From: Volvariella volvacea V23
Lineage: Eukaryota > Basidiomycota > Agaricomycetes > Agaricales > Pluteaceae
Assembly (NCBI GenBank): GCA_000349905.1
Contig: KB722745.1
Coordinates: 333,561-397,560 of the forward strand
Length of the DNA stretch: 64,000 nucleotides
Reading direction: 5' to 3'
Positions 23,601 through 35,755 of this stretch are shown one piece after another. The notes under the pieces were generated by a model that saw nothing but the letters and a program-made list of their open reading frames with translations, was not told the DNA's origin and did no database searches. How positions within the stretch are numbered: position 1 is the stretch's first letter; each line of letters starts with the position of its first letter. Position numbers and translations under genes: made by a program.

Positions 23601-24980
23601 AGGTCCTAAAAAGGACATAAAGGATGATTTGCGGGCGGTGCATGTTGACGGTTTGGTATCAGCTCTGTCTTCAAAATGGGGAGGAAATGTGGAGGAAATC
23701 TGCCTTTGTGGGTTGGTTATCGAGCTTGGGTGGGCGAGCGGAATGATACCGAGCTTTCTCGAGTCATCGCTGTCAAATGCAAGGGCGGGGATGAAGCCAA
23801 GCACAATACGAAACACTGCCATGACTCAGCCCAATTGAATGGATAAAGTGAAAACTGCCAGTATAACAGGTATGGTGAAGGGTGATTCAAGTGATTCATC
23901 GCACTGGGATGGTGCCTGAGTCGATGTGTACAGGAAACGCCGAGCAACTACCAACTACCCATTGTTATCGGACTCGCTTTCCTTTTCTGTATCCTTTTCA
24001 AGATGCAACCTCTAATGTCGTAGGGAATTGAATGGTATGTCACCTTTATAGCTATGCTTTTAAGTTACGCCATGCGGATCTCCGTCGGCTGAATTGGCAT
24101 GTCTTGATGCTCGAACTAGGCAGGTGTTTTTGTGTCGTTGCTAGCTGGACATGAGGAGGTTGGGAATTATCAAAAATGGTTGAGAAGGATGCAAAGACAC
24201 CCACGTCAGTTGTTTTGTATTTCATTGCTGTGTCATCGGGCCCTGTTTCGTTCTCGCTCGGTCTCATTCCAAAGTGCAGGGGAGATGCAGGTGAGGAAAA
24301 TGTTACTAAGGTTAGTAGTCTGGGTACTATCTAAGAGCTTTATTAGGCTGCATACGGAGGAAGGACTTTCCAAGTGGTGAGAAGGATTTGATGAAGCAGC
24401 AGCGAGATGAAACTGGGACAGCAAGGAGGCGACACCTTGGTTCTTAGACTTGTGTATGATTGGTCCAAGCACTCTACCTGTCAGGGTTGCACGTCGTATC
24501 ACTGAATCAGTGGCGTGCCATGCACACAAGACTCAAGAGGAAGTGACTCAATATGTCGAGTTCCGAAATGACTTCATATCAAGCTGTACCGCGGGCTCAA
24601 GGTGTCAGCTCTGGATATCAAACTGCTTGGGTATTGTGCCTAGCTGAACAGGAGCCATTTAGGGGCATTTCGGTATGGGTGGAAGGACAATACGGGGCAC
24701 GCGTGTGGGCTGTGTCCGTCCGTTTGTCAAACAGGTCGCCAACAAGACGCCAAGACTACGCAAAAGCGTCTACCGTCAGGTACTTCTTTCAGTAGCAGCT
24801 CTCAGGGTAGTAGGATGGGCTTTGGGAGGTAATCGATGGGCTAGCAGAGTCGGTATTAAAGCCCCCTGCTAGGTCGCTCCCATTCCTCCTTCCCCAGGAT
24901 ATCCAAGCTCTTCCTTCTTGTCCACTCATATTCCTGGCTCGGTTGCTCATTAACTCCTTGCGAACGTCAAGCCGTATACG
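20676..24980. other. Gene-poor region, no gene seen
   Basis: About 4.3 kb holds only short, motif-free open frames on both strands. A 14-base direct repeat (agcgttaggcaaaa) occurs at 21081-21094 and 21247-21260. The last few hundred bases should hold the promoter of the secreted protein gene. No transposon protein was recognised. Confidence 0.4.
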
Positions 24981-26061
24981 ATGCTAAATCCACGCAGTAA
25001 CAAGGCCACCGTCATCGCTTTGGCAGCGTTCTTGCTAGCTGTTCAAACTGAAGTGACCGCTGTCAGCGTCCCAAGAACCCTGCTCGCAAAGAGAAGACCG
25101 GACCCTCTCCATGCTCGCTCGATTCCTGCCTTGTTGAGGCATCCTTCTGGAGCGGGCGGGACAGGCCTAGTCGAGCGTCAAGAGACCTGTAGTATTGGTT
25201 ACCTTCCTTGCTCTGATGGTGAGTATTACCCTTCATTCCGTATCACACCCTCCATGATGTACATGGCGTTAACGTGCTTCCTATTGTGCTCCATTTTGCA
25301 GGGAATGGTTGCTGTCCCATCGGGTACGTTGTGCCAATATTAATTGACTTTTATCCTTACTGACGTAACCTTATTCAGTGAATACTGTGGCGAATGGGGT
25401 GGACTTCTAGGCTGCTGTCCTAGAGGCGAAACTTGCACCGCCAGTGACGACCCATGTGAATACGAAGGCCATATCCAATGTGTGGGAGAGAACTTCTGTT
25501 GCGGTAAGCTTCCTGTCTTCCGTTTATAGTCATGATCAATGTTAGCTAACCGCGTGTCGCGTCCGACTAGACCCTGATGCAACTTGCTATCGTGAAGATG
25601 ATGGCACACCTAGATGTAGTGTCGGTCCTAGTCCCGGTGGTAGCGGGGCTGGCCTACCACCCGGCGGTGTGGGCGGTGGTGATGATGACGATGATGACGA
25701 TGACATTCCAATTCCGGGTGGAGATGATGACGATGACGACTCGCCTATCGACGACCCCGACGACGACGACGGGGTTGGTGGTACTGGCACCGGCACTGGC
25801 ACCGGAACGGGAACTGATACGGGAACTGGAACTGGTACCGGTACTGGCACTGGAACAGGAACAGGCACGGGTACCGGAGGAACTGGTGGTGGAAACGACG
25901 GGGGCACGGGTTCTGGAACTGGCAGTGGTACCGACACTGGGTCGGGTAGTGGTGGCTCTGGCACCTCTTCATCAGCCAACAACGGCGCAACAGGGGCCAA
26001 AGCTGGTAGCATTCTGCTCGCCATTTCTGGGCTTGTTGCTGGGATAGTCCTAAATGCCTAA
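24981..26061 (+). CDS. Secreted Cys-rich, probably GPI-anchored protein with Asp and Gly-Thr repeats
   Basis: Four exons join in phase: 24981-25218, 25302-25323 (22 bases), 25379-25503 and 25571-26061 (291 aa). Residues 1-27 look like a signal peptide, and a possible Lys-Arg-Arg processing site follows. A Cys-rich domain (about 70-150) contains paired cysteines ([25 protein letters not shown]), a pattern like small disulphide-rich cell-surface modules of fungi. Next come an Asp-rich tract (about 162-192) and a Gly-Thr repeat (about 196-255). The end ([13 protein letters not shown] plus a hydrophobic tail) fits a GPI-anchor signal, so the protein is probably displayed on the plasma membrane or wall. 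The acidic run could bind cations, which is inference. No named family is recognised. Confidence 0.75.
25669..25965 (+). repeat. Low-complexity coding repeats: Asp-rich tract then Gly-Thr tract
   Basis: The DNA is a run of GAT/GAC codons followed by a six-base GGNACN repeat (Gly-Thr) with scattered Asp and Ser codons. It lies inside the last exon of the secreted protein gene. Such tracts can change length by slippage. The complementary strand is open as a Pro-Val frame for the same reason. Confidence 0.9.
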
Positions 26062-26614
26062 TTGAGCATTACTTCCCCGAATTCTGGACTTTTCGTTTGT
26101 ATATGGCTTCACTTATTTCTCTTGATGGCTGTTCTGGTGGCTACTATATGCTTACTCTTGGTAGAAATTGAACTTGAACGCACCACAAAGTGTAGCCTCA
26201 TTTCAATAATAATCATATTAACTTTGTTGCAGCAGAACGATTGGGGTTTTAGGTTGTCTTCTTTATCTATGCCGCACCTGATATTCCGGCCTCAACACAA
26301 TATAAATATAAAGACGCACAGGTAGCAAAAAAAGCAAATGCGCTCATTCACAACTCTTATTTGGGATCTTAGCTAGATTGCTGTACCGCGCCAGATGCAA
26401 GGAGGCAAGTTAAGGTCGAAAATACTTTGAGGTTTGGCATGTGCTATCTGGAGGTAGCTCGCCAGCTCGATGTAGAACACTCGCTGAATGAAACTATTTA
26501 GTGGCGTGAGTCAATGCATCGATGTTTATCGTCTGAACGCCAAAGGCCCTAAATAACTCGGGGTGTAGACTGACAAAGGAATGGAATACGACTGGGATCT
26601 CCGCCGAAGGATGC

Positions 26615-26872
26615 CTGGTGTCGGTACTGGGTAACGGCACTGACACTGGCTCATACTTTGTTAACCCTTCACCTCCCAACCGGAGATTAAGTCTAGTGAC
26701 ATTTTCTCGCCATTTCTGGCTTTGTTGCAGGGATAATCCTAAATGTTTAATTAAGCGTAAATCCACCGAGTTCTGGACTTTTCGTTTGCATATGACTTCA
26801 CTTATTTATCCGTACCCTCAACGATTTTCTGGTTGCAGCCGCATTTTCACTGCAGTAGAACTTGGACTTTGT
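26615..26872 (+). pseudogene. Decayed duplicate of the 3' end of the secreted protein gene
   Basis: The stretch follows 25925-26175 closely. It shares tcggtactggg/tgacactgg, ctcgccatttctgg, gggataatcctaaatg and tctggacttttcgtttg, in the same order, strand and spacing. It covers the end of the Gly-Thr tract, the GPI-signal codons, the stop and the 3' UTR. The reading frame is broken by substitutions and indels, and no 5' part of the gene is present. It is a partial tandem duplicate about 0.7 kb downstream of its source. Confidence 0.8.
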
Positions 26873-27073
26873 ACTCGGTGCAGCACAGCTTTAGATTCAT
26901 AACTATATGGACTTGGTTACAGCTGATTGAAGCCTCAAGCCAATGGAGGCTTTATTACATAAGCATGCACCACGTGTCCTTCACCCCCGCCGTAATTAAC
27001 TCGTCCACGTCCTTCACCCCAACCCCTGTGCTCGATACCCTTTCCTGCCTGTCCTTACCCTTTCATTTCGATA

Positions 27074-29578
27074 ATGCCCTCATATACCTTCTCCAAGTCC
27101 TCTTCGCCACCGAGGATCCTGACTGAAGAACCTGTCGGGAGTGACTCGCCAGAGGCGACGAGCTCTGCCAAGAAACCACGAAGGTCGACAGCTTTCTATC
27201 CCAACGTCAACTCCTCCAACAAGCCCATGAAGCCGTTCAGTCGCAGCGCTGCAAAGCGTGAAAGTGTTATGGCTCTGGGGAGCATAGAGCACCTCCAGCA
27301 CTATTTCACCAAGGCAGGTATCGCTGCCAAGAGAAAGTAAGCCTTTCCGAAGCTTCTCCAATATACGTCCTAAATTCAATGACGTTGACTGACGCCTCAC
27401 TTCATCTGTGATAATCAGTCCTCTCCTTCATAAACCACACCATGGGCTCGTTCCAGCCATTGGTGGTCTTGCTCGGATCAGGACAAATCCGTCCTTAGGA
27501 AGCATTGCAGAGCTACAACTGCCTCCATCACCCGCCGTTCCCCAACCGACGCGTCCCGCCTTCCCCATCGTCCCAAAAACTTACGAGGTTGATCCAGAGC
27601 ATCTCCTGCCTGGCGTTATTGAGGATCTCATCGCCGTTGCCGAGGCATGGGGTTTCAGCGGTCAAGATCCCACACAGCGTCACACATTAGGCACAGCTTC
27701 AAACTCAACCAACCATGATCGAAGTTCTAGCGGCAATGTGGCGGGTGGAAGGATAGACGGTTCATTCATTGATGCAGGGAAGGGTGGGGACTTTGACGTA
27801 CTCTCTGTGCTACAAATTACGACACGCGCCGTCCGTTCAGTTGGGAATTATCTCGTGTCTTTACCTGATGAATCAGCGGAAACACTCCGTGCCAATTTCC
27901 GACCAACATTACTCGGCCCCGATACTAGCAAGAAGGCAACCATCACGAGCTCATCTACCCCGTCATCAAGCAAGCAAGCCGATCCGCTCTCGCTAATCAG
28001 GCGATCGGCTTTGGAGGTTCTCACCGTGCTGCGGGACTTGGAGGAGAGATACAGGTTGCCGCTGAGTGACGAGGCATACGATGCTCAGAGTGATAATGGG
28101 TCTAGGAGTGGGAGCAGCCATTCAAGGGTGACAAGTCCGAGTGCGATGCTGGAGGACGACGAGGGCGTTGGAGCGGCCGCCGCAAACCCTGGGCAGCATG
28201 GTGAAATAGATCCGGATAGCTCGTTCACCTTCATGCGTGTTCAAGGAAGGGAGGAAAGCATACCTGTTTGGGACGACGAGGAGGACGTATTTGCCGAGCC
28301 AGACGAGAAAGAGGAACGACAGTTGTGGGACGATAAGCTCGTGTTGGGGAGTGGGTGGCTGTACAGGCAGGACGTGCGGCTAGCGGAATTGGAGAAGGAG
28401 AGACAGGTCATCAACACGTACCTTGACCTTGTCGATGAAGTGATATTTGATGGAGATCTGGAAGGAGGGAGTCAGTCGAAGGGGGTAGATGATGCTCTGG
28501 CAAAGTTAGAAGGCCGCGAGAGTCGTAAGGCGGAACGCGGTTGGGAGAGGGAGCGAAGGAAGTACAGGAATAAAGGGACGGGGAGCAGGAGTCCCAAGGG
28601 CAGGAGGGTTAGCGCGGGCGACGGCGAAGGCAAAGGGTTAGGCCTCTTCAATGGGAGTGTTTTGGAACCCAAGAGGAGGGTATCCACAGGCATGTTGACT
28701 TCCATAATGAACACGGTTACCCTTTCGGATGAGCCGTCACATATGGGAGGCATCGCAGAGGATGAGGAATATGATGAATTTGTCGAAGATGATGACCTTC
28801 CAACTTGGGCCAAACGCAGCACATTCGTCGATGATGATCTTGGTGCGTTCGCACACTTACTCATCGTTAGGTGTATGCTCACAGCGGTAACGTGTTTGTA
28901 GGCCGCGCCTATGCACTTTTGGCGGCCTTCACACCCGCCCATCTTCTTGGCTCTCTCCAATCCCCCAGCGAGGGTTCTAGAACTGCATTTTTGGAGAGCT
29001 TATCTTCGGGACAAATACTTTGCCTGGCCTATAACGCATCCGTACGCAAGTCCAGGAAGCCATGGGGATTTATCAATCGAGACTCTATTCATGACATTTA
29101 CTCATTGGAACAAACTGCTGAAAAGGATCCCGCCGCTGGGGCCAGAACTGGTTGGACGTTCCGACGCACGGACAACCTGAGGTTGTGGGCTGGGTATGTC
29201 ATTCCCTTTTTCTCCCAATGTGGCACATGTATTTGGACCCTAACTTTGAACTTACCTCCACACAATAACGATAGTGCATTAAAATTGCGGTATCTTTTAC
29301 CGTTGCACGTGCCATCTAATCATCTCGCAACCCCGCACGCCGGACTGGGACTAGCAGGGGTCATTTCCGGATCCAGCAGCCCTGCAAATGGCAATACACC
29401 ACTAAGCTCTCCAGGGGTTACTAAGCTAAAGTTCCCCACAAATGCTACAGAGCCCCCGGTGGTATTTGATGCTAAAATTGTGGCGAAGAAAGAAGAGGGC
29501 TGGGAAGAAATGTTGGAGAGCGTCTTGATTCGTTGGGTGAATAAAGTTGTCGACGAAAAAAGGGGTATTACGAAGTAA
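27074..29578 (+). CDS. Conserved fungal protein of unknown function
   Basis: Four exons join in phase: 27074-27336, 27419-28842, 28902-29193 and 29275-29578 (760 aa). The N-terminus is Ser/Pro-rich, then comes IEHLQHYFTKAGIAAKR, followed by HKPHHGLVPAIGG after splicing. Long polar linkers surround predicted helices (LIRRSALEVLTVLRDLEERY; acidic segments such as EDEEYDEFVEDDDLPTWAKR). The C-terminal domain (about 563-690: AYALLAAFTPAHLL, FLESLSSGQILCLAYNASVR, KPWGFI, FRRTDNLRLWAGALKLRYLL) is the best conserved-looking part and is cut by two introns. No signal peptide or membrane helix is seen, so it is probably cytoplasmic. I cannot assign a function; the intact phases over four exons argue for a real gene. 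Confidence 0.75.
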
Positions 29579-30706
29579 AAATTGTGTAGGGGGGTGGTGG
29601 GCGCTGATGTGGTCCATTTGGTGGCGCTGACAGAGATGGTGTTCGGATGAACAGTAGGTTGGAAGGTGGGCCTAGAGGACTCTCCAATCCAGATCCGATT
29701 ACTCGCAATCACGAGTATTTTCTACAACTCCGTTCTGCTATTGATTCCTTCTCCACGCCTAACTTACTTCCTGTGCCACATGGAATGGAGACCCTCCACG
29801 AAATCAAGCCCCTATACCATCTCGTAACCACACCCTTATACAAAATTCTGGGGCATTGGTATCCCTCCTTGTCTATTAGCGCCTCGCCTGCACCAACCCT
29901 GTCAACTCCAAGATGTCAACTCGATATCCACGTTTTCTAGTTCTTGTTTTCTCATCGGTCTCTTTCATCCACCACCACATCTGTCGTTTCTGGTTTATTT
30001 TCCGAGCAAGTCCAGTTGCTTCTGTCCTTTGCCATTTGCGCTCATGTTGACCCTTTTACCTTTTACACGATTCATTCTCCATCGAGTACCCTTACTCTCG
30101 GATTCAAACCTTCCTTTCTTGTTCTGAAGATACATGGTACATGGATTTTTCATCTATTTTAGATGATACCTCAAATTGAAGCCCGGATTTCGCGTCGTCC
30201 GTTTCACCACCTCTTTTTGGCTAGCCCGGATTTCGTTTTTTTTTTTGGACTCTCCTTTCTGCGTCGGTATGAATTATTGTTCCAATCTTTTGCATTGCTA
30301 TCCATATGAAAAATATCCTCCGCATCTCTACATTCCGCATATACTCTATGGTATTTTTTGTTATATCGCGCACACAAATCCACTCATTTGATACCTGTTT
30401 TAGTCCATATCCTCTCATATGCATTTCATAATACCACTCTCTTGCATAATGTTTTCTTTTTTCTTTTTTTTTTTAAACGGAAAATCAAACACAATTACTT
30501 CCTGAACTCTTTCGCTTTGAAAATTCGCGACACATATTATTGCCTTGTTGTATGTACGACACTTTTGCGGGCATTTAGTGTCAATACTATGGCTGTATAT
30601 CATAGGGCACGTGGTCATCCAGGCCCCAGTGGCGTTCTTCCTATCCACTAATAGTTCGAGGCATTTCTGCTATTAGGATATACCTACGGTATAGGAAATC
30701 ACGTTA
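29579..30706. other. Intergenic between convergent genes
   Basis: It holds the 3' regions of the conserved fungal gene (plus) and of the sugar transporter (minus). It has poly-T and poly-A runs (about 30235-30245 and 30455-30475) and no gene. Confidence 0.5.
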
Positions 30707-33157
30707 TTATACTCCAACACCTAGATTACCATCGCCTTCATTGCGGGTGCTAGGGGTATCATGATCGGTCGTGGAACTGACAGTGGTGTGCTGTAACCTC
30801 TCCCTATCTGCATCCACGAACCTCTGCGGCCTTTCAATCTGAATGGCCTCTGGGTTCTTGTAGACGAGAACCATGCCGGGATCGTCTCGGTACAATCGGT
30901 CAATGTCCTCCAAATGGCGGTTGGCCGTCTCAGGGTATATGAGATAAATCAGCTGGGGTGACAACAATATCAGCACCACGGAAGTACGGTATGGATCATG
31001 TGTGGTTCGGGCTTTGTAAGGTCGTGTACGTGTTTATGTGCATGTGGTCAGGTGGACCCAGGATGCCGTGATTTAGGGATGGAAGAAGTGGAGGACTTAC
31101 AGGAACGAATATGGCGTTGAATACGGTCCAGATGAGATAGAATTTCCAGCCTAGGTTGGCTATACCAGGAGGGGTAATTTGTACGACGATGTAGTTGGAT
31201 ATCCTAAGTGTAGCAGTGAGCACTCGGTTGCAGAAGGGGGGATCAAACTTTTCGGCGTCAGCGGTGAACCTACCAGTTTGATGCAGTTCCTAAAGCGGCA
31301 CCCTTGGTTCTCATTGATAAGCTGTTAATTTCGGTTGGATATAACCAAGGGACGCCCTTAGTAGCAAGTAATCCGAGATAGAAATTAGGAGGGAAATTAC
31401 GCCAGGATAGTGGAAGAGATTTGTTTACCTGCCAACAAATCCCAAAGAAGACATAGTAGACGAAAAAGAAGGCTGTAGCGCCTGCTCCATATTTTCTGGA
31501 GAGCTCGACACTTTCTCCGCCACTGAGTTCTTCGACCTTGGACAACAGACCGGAAATGAAGAGATAGCAAACACATTGACCTGCAGCTCCCCACATCATC
31601 AGCTTCCTCCGGCCTGCCTTCTCGATCAGCAGGAGGCCAAAGAAGGAGAAAATGAGATAAGAAACGGAGTTGCATGCTGCTAGGAGACGGGATAGATTGT
31701 TGGACAGGCCCACGGAGTTCTGTAAAACCAGGGGAAGACTTATGCGGAAGGTTAAATAAGTCGAGGGCGTAGATGACAGCGGCGCGGTAACTTACTAGTA
31801 GCTTGTTACGTTGATTCCGACCAGTTGTTGCATCCACTGGGTACCTGAGGCGCCACAAAAGTGTCACTGCTGACCTTCACAGTAATGAACAAAAATAGAA
31901 CGCGTACCTGCACCCAACAGCAATCTTTGTACCATGCCGGTATCGCCCCTCTCCCCTCTGAGCAAAATATCCCTCCACTTGGGTGCCCCTTCTCTCTCCA
32001 ACCTAACGGCTTCCAAGATTTCTTCTACCTGGCCTACAACGATCTTATCTCTTCTTGTAGCGCCGTTACCTTCCAAAGCGACTATGACGCTCACACCTTC
32101 CTCGTAGTGGTCGTGAGCTAGGAGCCAACGAGGACTCTCAGGCAGACAAGGAACAGTGAGTAACAGTATGAAGGAGAAAACAAGCTGGAAGGCGATTGGA
32201 AATCGCCATGATATGCTTCCAGGGAGGAAACTGAATCCGTAGGTCATCCAGTTGCTGAGGGAGAAACCAGCGATGTTCATACTACGAGGGGTGTTAGATT
32301 GGCGGTCAGAATAAAGTAGTGGGTATACAAACATCATGCCAAATACTACTAGTTTGCCTCTCCATGAGGGCTTTGAGGTTTCGCTCTGCCAAACAGGAGC
32401 GGTTGCCGTGTTCATTCTGCAAGTACATTAGCGATTTGAGAAGTTGTTCCGTATGTCACCACTCTAAGGAAACTAACCCGTTACCCAGGCCTAAAGGTGA
32501 ATGTCAGAACAAAGCCTTCATTAAGCGGCCGAAATGATACAGACCAGTGATCAAACGGGCTACGATCATTTGTGCCACTGAGAACGCACATGTTTGGAGG
32601 ATCGCCCCAATCGACATTACGATGACACCAATCAAGAATGTTTTCTTCCTCCCCCAGCTTTCGCCTAGAAAATGTAAGTGTCGGTTGTAGACGCAGTAAC
32701 TGGCCCAATACCCCAGACAAAAGTTGACAATGCACCAAAGAAGCTGGGTAAAGCTGGGTAAGTCCCTCTCATTCGACGAATTCTTGGGGAAAGAGCGCAC
32801 CATCCGATGTCATATAACGATACGATAGTCCCCTGAAGGTTTGGATCTGGGTTTCCCATGGTCTCCAGAAAATTATCCGTCACGATAATACCGCCAAAAA
32901 CGCCCTGATCATATCCTGGTACATGATATCAGTGCATGAAACGTTCATTCATGATCCAACTGCCAGCCAGTGACCCTTAAAGGCAAGGTGGCTAGCAGCA
33001 TTAAAGTCAACAACTCACCGAATAATGTCATAGCCGTAGTGCAGGCAACAGTGACCCAGATATTTAGCTGAGTCCCTGTCATTCCAAAGTACGGTTTCTT
33101 TTGGCTTGGTGTACCACCAACACCACCATTCTCCGTGAGTGGCTTTGAGTTCCGCAT
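30707..33157 (-). CDS. MFS sugar transporter
   Basis: Twelve exons join in phase: 33019-33157, 32801-32915, 32712-32743, 32545-32664, 32478-32490, 32333-32416, 31908-32281, 31796-31844, 31429-31738, 31274-31356, 31101-31203 and 30707-30952 (555 aa). Sugar-porter landmarks appear in order: GYDQGVFGG in helix 1, WGRKKTF after helix 2, PESPRWL before the central loop, QQLVGINVTSYYLP in helix 7, EKAGRRKL, VPWLYPTEI in helix 10 and PETANRHLEDID after helix 12. It probably imports hexoses or related sugars at the plasma membrane by proton symport, but the substrate is not readable. One exon is only 13 bases. The exon starting at 32743 has two AG acceptors 10 bases apart; only the inner one keeps frame. 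An upstream exon may add an acidic N-terminal tail. Confidence 0.9.
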
Positions 33158-33494
33158 GCCTTCCCTATTGCGACCACTGGGATAGGATGTAGACGATTGA
33201 GCGTCGCTGAAAGTAGGATGGGAGAGAAATGGTTAGTTCCAAGCAGCGATGCGTTTATGTATATAACAACGAAGTCTCGTGCAAAGGGAAACCACTACAG
33301 AGCAGCTTAGAGATCAGCGCGATATCTTAGAAGCGATACCCCACGATCTCCCCCTCTCCTCGGGTTCCATTCCCTCGCGTGTAGCAGTCATGAATGTGGA
33401 CTGACACGGCCCGACCACTACCGAGAGGCTTTCAGGGAGAAAATAGCACGGACACCGTCCAAATGCGAATTCACATAAGGATGAAGCACAACAC

Positions 33495-33685
33495 CTTGAT
33501 AACAAATAAGCTTCCTCCGCTTCTTCGCCGTCATCATCGGTGTTCCAACCTCGGTCATGGCCTGAGCGAATGGGATTATCAGACTCATGCTCATGCTCAG
33601 AGCCTTCGTCTTCTTGATCTTCTAACGGGGTATAAGCGTATTCAACACCTGTAGTCTTCTGGCGTCGTGCACTTGTTGACGCCAT
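33495..33685 (-). other. Candidate 5' exon of the sugar transporter
   Basis: An ATG at 33685 opens 63 codons of an acidic, Ser-rich tail (EDQEDEGSEHEHESDN; DDDGEEAEEAYLL) that ends in a GTGTTG donor in phase 2. The transporter frame is open upstream of its ATG at 33157 to an acceptor (TTTCAG) after 33206, also needing phase 2. Joining them would give a transporter with 80 extra cytoplasmic residues. The implied intron (288 bases) is far longer than the others here, so another exon may lie in between, or this may be a separate small gene. Confidence 0.45.
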
Positions 33686-35755
33686 CCCGCTTCTTTAGCT
33701 CAATTGAGTCCAGTGGGCCGATAACTCTTCTTCTCCTCGCACAGCGTGCTAGCCACTAACTTGAGCTGATTGGGTTCTACGAATAAGATAAGAGTCGGTG
33801 GAAATGACAAGCACTCTGAGTTTCGACGAACTAGCAAGGGAGACCAGTGACACCAGATCACCCGGTCGGAGTTATTTTGGGCTTGTACCCAGGGTCATTT
33901 TTATGTTGGCACACGTCCTTGCCCTCTTCGGGAGTTCAAAGCGTTGATCCTTAGATCAGCCCCGTCCAACATTTCTTCGTCCTTTCAACAAGGATTAGCT
34001 ATCGTAGCATTAAGACACATGAGACGCGTATTAGGTCTGAGCTGACAGATCCTAACTATGAATATGAAACAGGATTTGTCTTCGGTGGCGAATAACGAGC
34101 GCACTATAGTTCGCGCAGTTCGCGCTCGTTAATTATTGCAACAGCGACTGTTGGCAGGGATCGCAGCTAGTTTTCACACCCCTGAAAAGTCACTTCCTCC
34201 TTGACTTTCGGATAACACAGAATTGGGGGGTTGTATCGGGGTTGTACCCATGGTGCGGGAACGGGGAGAATTCATCGGGAAACTGTCAAGGTGGGTCAAA
34301 GTACCTCACAGACACGTTGCGCGAACCGAAGATCGGATTTCAGACACCATAGCTCTCTAAACCAGTATTGGCGCACTACCTGGGCCCCTCATTTGCTGGG
34401 TGCTCCAAAAGTGTTGCCGCTAGCGTAGCCGGTGTATTTGTTAGCGTTGTCAACGCAGCTTCATCAGAACACTAACCTCGGCAGCGCTAGCAAACTCAAT
34501 ACGGCAGTCCTGCTCGAATCCTTTAGCAATCAGTTAGCTCTTAGCAGCTTTCTGACACACCATAATAAATTCACTATACCATCGGACGAGTCGAACGAAC
34601 CTGATGGTTTTTTTTGTGTTCTTCGGTACTCTATTATCGGAATAGTGATCCCCACCTCTAGGAGAGGGCACTTTAGGCGGTTTTTGCTGGTCCCACGGAA
34701 AGACAATCCAGAGTGTTCTATCAAGGTCGCCTAGGTGTATGAGAATACGCATTCCTGTCAATTCCTCATACTTTCCTGCATTGAGGTTCGACCTCATTGA
34801 CGACGGCTGCTCTATTATAAACAGCAGGAACGCGAATAAACCTCAAATGTTGGAGGAGTACAAGCGCGGTCGAATTGAGCACGGTTCTTGTGGGGTTGGA
34901 TATAGCTGTGCGGAGCATCTGTGGTAATAGGGAAGATTTACCACCGTAGAAGGGTCAACAGATGAATAATATAAGCACCTAAATATTCTGTTATGTATCT
35001 GGGTATTTTAATTCTATATCTCACTAGTGTTTGTCTGTGTTCTGAACTATAACAATGATTTTCTTCTCTGCTTCATTTGCCGTCGTAACGTCTCCAGGCA
35101 CATCCAAGCCAATGCGCAACGTATCCCCAACTCTCCAGGCCGCAGACTCGGGCTTCGATGGGACTACTTAGGGCCAATTTCAGGAAGGTCATGCAAACTT
35201 CGCGCGCCATCATTAAAGGGGAAACTGTATCACCGCGTCAGCTCCATCAACAATAAAGGACTTGATTTTGGTGGCGCCAGAACCATGCTCTGGAGGTTCA
35301 GATTGTGGCTCCCCCTATTCCTCGTTGACCACATAGTTGACGTTCAGACTAAAAGAGGATTAATATAATTAGGGCAATCCTTCCATGTCAGTTGTCCAAA
35401 CTTCATCAACACCGCGCACCCCATAATGGCCACCTCCATTAGCCGTCTACATTCAGTGAATACTCCGCACCTAAGACGGAGCAGTGGAATAGAAACATGG
35501 CAATATGAACTACACTTCGCAAGAATAGAGAGTTCTAGCAGCGCCAGAACCACACCTGCATACTGGGACGTGGTGCTACCCTGTCTTGAAACAAGGCCTT
35601 ACGGCGGCGGGATATCAGGTGCACAGTTTCATAAGCACTGCAGCTTCTAGAAGTGTCAAGCTTGTTGAGTGGAGTATTCGTGAGATGAAAGTGCATAAAA
35701 GATTGGGCATCTGTATTTCCTGTTCCTCATTCTTCCCGCATCATCACATCCACTG
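33686..35755. other. Intergenic, no gene seen
   Basis: No convincing gene on either strand. It contains the inverted repeat at 34093-34131. The part at about 35370-35420 is similar in base sequence to about 57187-57235, upstream of the related small gene at 57360. Confidence 0.4.
34093..34131. repeat. Inverted repeat, 10-base arms
   Basis: taacgagcgc (34093-34102) and gcgctcgtta (34122-34131) are perfect reverse complements around a 19-base spacer that itself contains ttcgcgcag/ttcgcgc. It could form a stem in DNA or RNA or be a binding site for a dimer. No gene overlaps it. Confidence 0.7.

Noticed and set aside
23593..23838. Frame starting MPRGPKK, like the start of ribosomal protein S4
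   Set aside because: Only seven residues resemble it; the rest does not match, and no splice join continues the family.
25587..26024. Proline-valine-rich minus-strand frame
   Set aside because: It is the reverse reading of the Gly-Thr and Asp repeats of the secreted protein gene.
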